From positions 1 to 6,887 of the forward strand of contig CAYJHJ010000088.1 in assembly GCA_964370095.1 (NCBI GenBank): a stretch of 6,887 bases of DNA, given 5' to 3'. The position numbers and the translations under genes are program-made. Below are positions 5,186-6,887 of the stretch, piece by piece. Every line of letters starts with the position of its first letter. Position 1 is the first letter of the stretch. The DNA is from CAYJAZ01 sp964370095 (GTDB taxonomy: Bacteria; Desulfobacterota; Desulfovibrionia; Desulfovibrionales; Desulfovibrionaceae). Under the pieces are notes generated by a model. It was not told the DNA's origin and made no database searches. It saw only the letters and a program-made list of their open reading frames with translations.

Positions 5186-6887
5186 ATGATTTCCTTACTC
5201 GTAGTATTCGCTTGTGCTGCGGTTGCAATTTATTATGCTTATAAAGCTTCAAAAGTAGTTTTTGCAAGCCCTGCAGGAAACGAAGAAATGCAACGCATAG
5301 CCGGTGCCATTCAAGAAGGTGCAGCAGCTTACCTTCAACGTCAATATAAAACTATTGGCTATGTTGGAATTGCTATTACTTTTCTTTTACTTATTACTTT
5401 AGGGTTTTTAGTTGCATTCGGTTTTGTTATCGGTGCTGTTTTATCCGGTGTTGCCGGCTTTATTGGTATGAATGTATCAGTTCGTGCAAACGTGCGTACA
5501 GCTGAAGCTGCCCGTAACGGCCTTGCACCTGCCTTAGATATAGCTTTCAAATCCGGTGCTATAACAGGGCTTTTAGTTGTTGGCCTTGGTCTTTTGGGTG
5601 TTGCCGGCTACTATGCTCTTCTTACATTATTCCAAGTTGAACAACAACACCTAATCGAAGCTTTGATAGCACTTTCTTTTGGTGCTTCATTAATTTCTAT
5701 CTTTGCTCGTTTAGGTGGTGGTATCTTTACAAAAGGTGCTGACGTTGGTGCTGATTTGGTGGGTAAAGTTGAAGCAGGTATTCCTGAAGACGATCCAAGA
5801 AACCCTGCTGTTATTGCAGATAACGTTGGCGATAACGTGGGTGACTGTGCCGGTATGGCAGCTGACTTGTTTGAAACATATGCTGTAACCGTTGTTGCGA
5901 CAATGCTTTTGGCTTCTATCTTCTTTAGCGGTGCTTTGCAAACAACAATGATGATGTATCCACTTCTTATTTCAGGTATTTGTATCTTAGCTTCAGTTTA
6001 TAGCGTTCGTTTTGTAAAATTAGATGCTTCTAAAAAAATCATGAAAGCTCTTTACAAAGGCCTTATCGGAACATCTGTTATTTCAGCAGTTCTTATCACA
6101 ATACTTACTTATATTCTTTTTGCTGGTTTTGACACAATGACAATCCAAGGCCAAGAGTTTACAGCAACAAACCTATTGGTATGTGTTTACACAGGTTTAG
6201 CTGTTACCGGCTTATTGGTTTGGGTTACTGAGTATTACACAGCAACAAACTATCGTCCTGTAAAATCAATTGCTTCTGCTTCACAAACAGGCCATGGCAC
6301 AAACGTGATTCAAGGCCTTGCTGTTTCAATGGAAGCAACTGTTATGCCAGTATTTATCATCTGTGCAGGTATCTTAATTACTTATATCAACGCTGGCTTA
6401 TTCGGTATTGCTATTGCAGCAACAACAATGCTTGCACTTGCAGGTATGGTAGTTGCACTTGATGCATACGGCCCAGTAACTGACAATGCTGGCGGAATTG
6501 CCGAAATGTCAGGTTTACCTGAAGAAGTTCGCACAGTTACTGACGCTCTTGATGCTGTTGGCAACACAACAAAAGCTGTAACAAAAGGTTATGCTATCGG
6601 TTCAGCAGGTCTTGCAGCTTTGGTGCTTTTTGCCTCATATACAGAAGACTTAAACCGTCTTTTCCCAAATCTTGACGTAGAATTTACTCTTCAAGATCCA
6701 TATGTTCTTATTGGTTTGTTTGTTGGTGGCCTTCTTCCTTACCTCTTTGGTGCAATGGGTATGATGGCTGTTGGCCGTGCTGGTGGTGCTGTTGTTGTTG
6801 AAGTTCGTCGTCAATTCAAAGAAATTCCAGGCATCATGGAAGGAACAGCAAAACCTGATTATTCAGCTGCTGTTGATATGCTTACAA
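5186..6887 (+). CDS. hppA: K+-independent H+-translocating membrane pyrophosphatase, 3'-truncated by the window edge
   Basis: Integral membrane pump that couples hydrolysis of pyrophosphate to proton export across the inner membrane. 567 codons are visible without a stop; the family is usually about 660-720 residues, so only the last helices and the C-terminal substrate-site motif are missing. The start ATG has GAGGT 3 bases upstream and is followed by a hydrophobic helix. The pyrophosphate/Mg site is complete in the visible part: DVGADLVGKVE (186-196), EDDPRNP (201-207), DNVGDNVGD (212-220) and DAYGPVTDNAGG (426-437). Glu230 in the LFETY block sits where the ion-gate glutamate of many prokaryotic enzymes lies. 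Lys463 and Thr466 in GNTTKAVTKG (459-468) are the signature of the K+-independent class, which pumps H+ rather than Na+. Arginine codons are nearly all CGT/CGC (13 of 14), unlike the preceding gene, which suggests high expression. It is preceded by a terminator, so it is an independent unit. Confidence 0.97.
   Translation, partial: MISLLVVFACAAVAIYYAYKASKVVFASPAGNEEMQRIAGAIQEGAAAYLQRQYKTIGYVGIAITFLLLITLGFLVAFGFVIGAVLSGVAGFIGMNVSVRANVRTAEAARNGLAPALDIAFKSGAITGLLVVGLGLLGVAGYYALLTLFQVEQQHLIEALIALSFGASLISIFARLGGGIFTKGADVGADLVGKVEAGIPEDDPRNPAVIADNVGDNVGDCAGMAADLFETYAVTVVATMLLASIFFSGALQTTMMMYPLLISGICILASVYSVRFVKLDASKKIMKALYKGLIGTSVISAVLITILTYILFAGFDTMTIQGQEFTATNLLVCVYTGLAVTGLLVWVTEYYTATNYRPVKSIASASQTGHGTNVIQGLAVSMEATVMPVFIICAGILITYINAGLFGIAIAATTMLALAGMVVALDAYGPVTDNAGGIAEMSGLPEEVRTVTDALDAVGNTTKAVTKGYAIGSAGLAALVLFASYTEDLNRLFPNLDVEFTLQDPYVLIGLFVGGLLPYLFGAMGMMAVGRAGGAVVVEVRRQFKEIPGIMEGTAKPDYSAAVDMLT

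Noticed and set aside
5104..5244. Small + strand reading frame of 46 codons beginning at an ATG just before the hppA terminator hairpin and overlapping the start of hppA
   Set aside because: It has no ribosome site (preceding bases are aattccctc), runs through the terminator and its T tract, has a Cys/Leu/Arg-rich composition that looks like chance, and is out of frame with a clear conserved gene.
5359..6567. Open frames on the minus strand opposite hppA (5359-5550, 5711-5941, 6382-6567)
   Set aside because: They are opposite a strongly conserved coding frame, lack ribosome sites, and their repetitive Ala/Thr/Ser content mirrors the Gly/Ala/Val codons of hppA. Similar minus-strand frames opposite leuS and the lysin gene were rejected for the same reason.

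Overview
The window is AT-rich bacterial DNA with every recognisable gene on the + strand and little non-coding sequence. It suggests a diderm, LPS-making bacterium. The reasons are an LptE-type outer-membrane lipoprotein gene directly behind leuS (a gene order common in proteobacteria) and a very good sigma-54 promoter. A low-GC member of the Desulfovibrionales (Lawsonia-like) would fit, but that placement is inference and cannot be proven from this stretch.

Layout. Positions 1-2239: leucyl-tRNA synthetase (leuS), missing about its first 85-95 codons beyond the left edge. Positions 2242-2748: an LptE-like lipoprotein, 2 bases behind leuS. Positions 2779-3426: a beta-class carbonic anhydrase with complete zinc-site and active-site residues, 30 bases further on. 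These three look like one transcription unit whose promoter lies outside the window. Positions 3427-3501: a short regulatory gap with a sigma-54 (-24/-12) promoter and a strong Shine-Dalgarno site. Positions 3502-4974: a 490-residue, cysteine-free protein with a long low-complexity N-terminal part and a C-terminal domain resembling the VgrG3-like/phage peptidoglycan-hydrolase family. It ends at a hairpin terminator (5002-5038). Positions 4975-5185: a 211-base gap holding that terminator, a second and stronger terminator (5115-5142), a weak sigma-70-like promoter candidate and a small tandem repeat. Positions 5186-6887: hppA, a membrane-bound H+-pumping pyrophosphatase of the K+-independent class, running off the right edge. 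It is open at its 3' end, with 567 codons visible.

How the genes relate. leuS, lptE and the carbonic anhydrase are housekeeping functions (translation, LPS export, CO2/bicarbonate balance) that probably share a transcript but not a pathway. The sigma-54-driven hydrolase is a separate, conditionally expressed unit and the least ordinary gene here. Its promoter type, lack of a Sec signal, lack of cysteine and cell-wall-lysin domain together suggest a protein exported by a non-Sec route, for example a flagellar or other secretion-apparatus wall-clearing enzyme. hppA is a third unit with codon use typical of highly expressed genes. I saw no tRNA, rRNA, CRISPR array, insertion sequence or prophage boundary.
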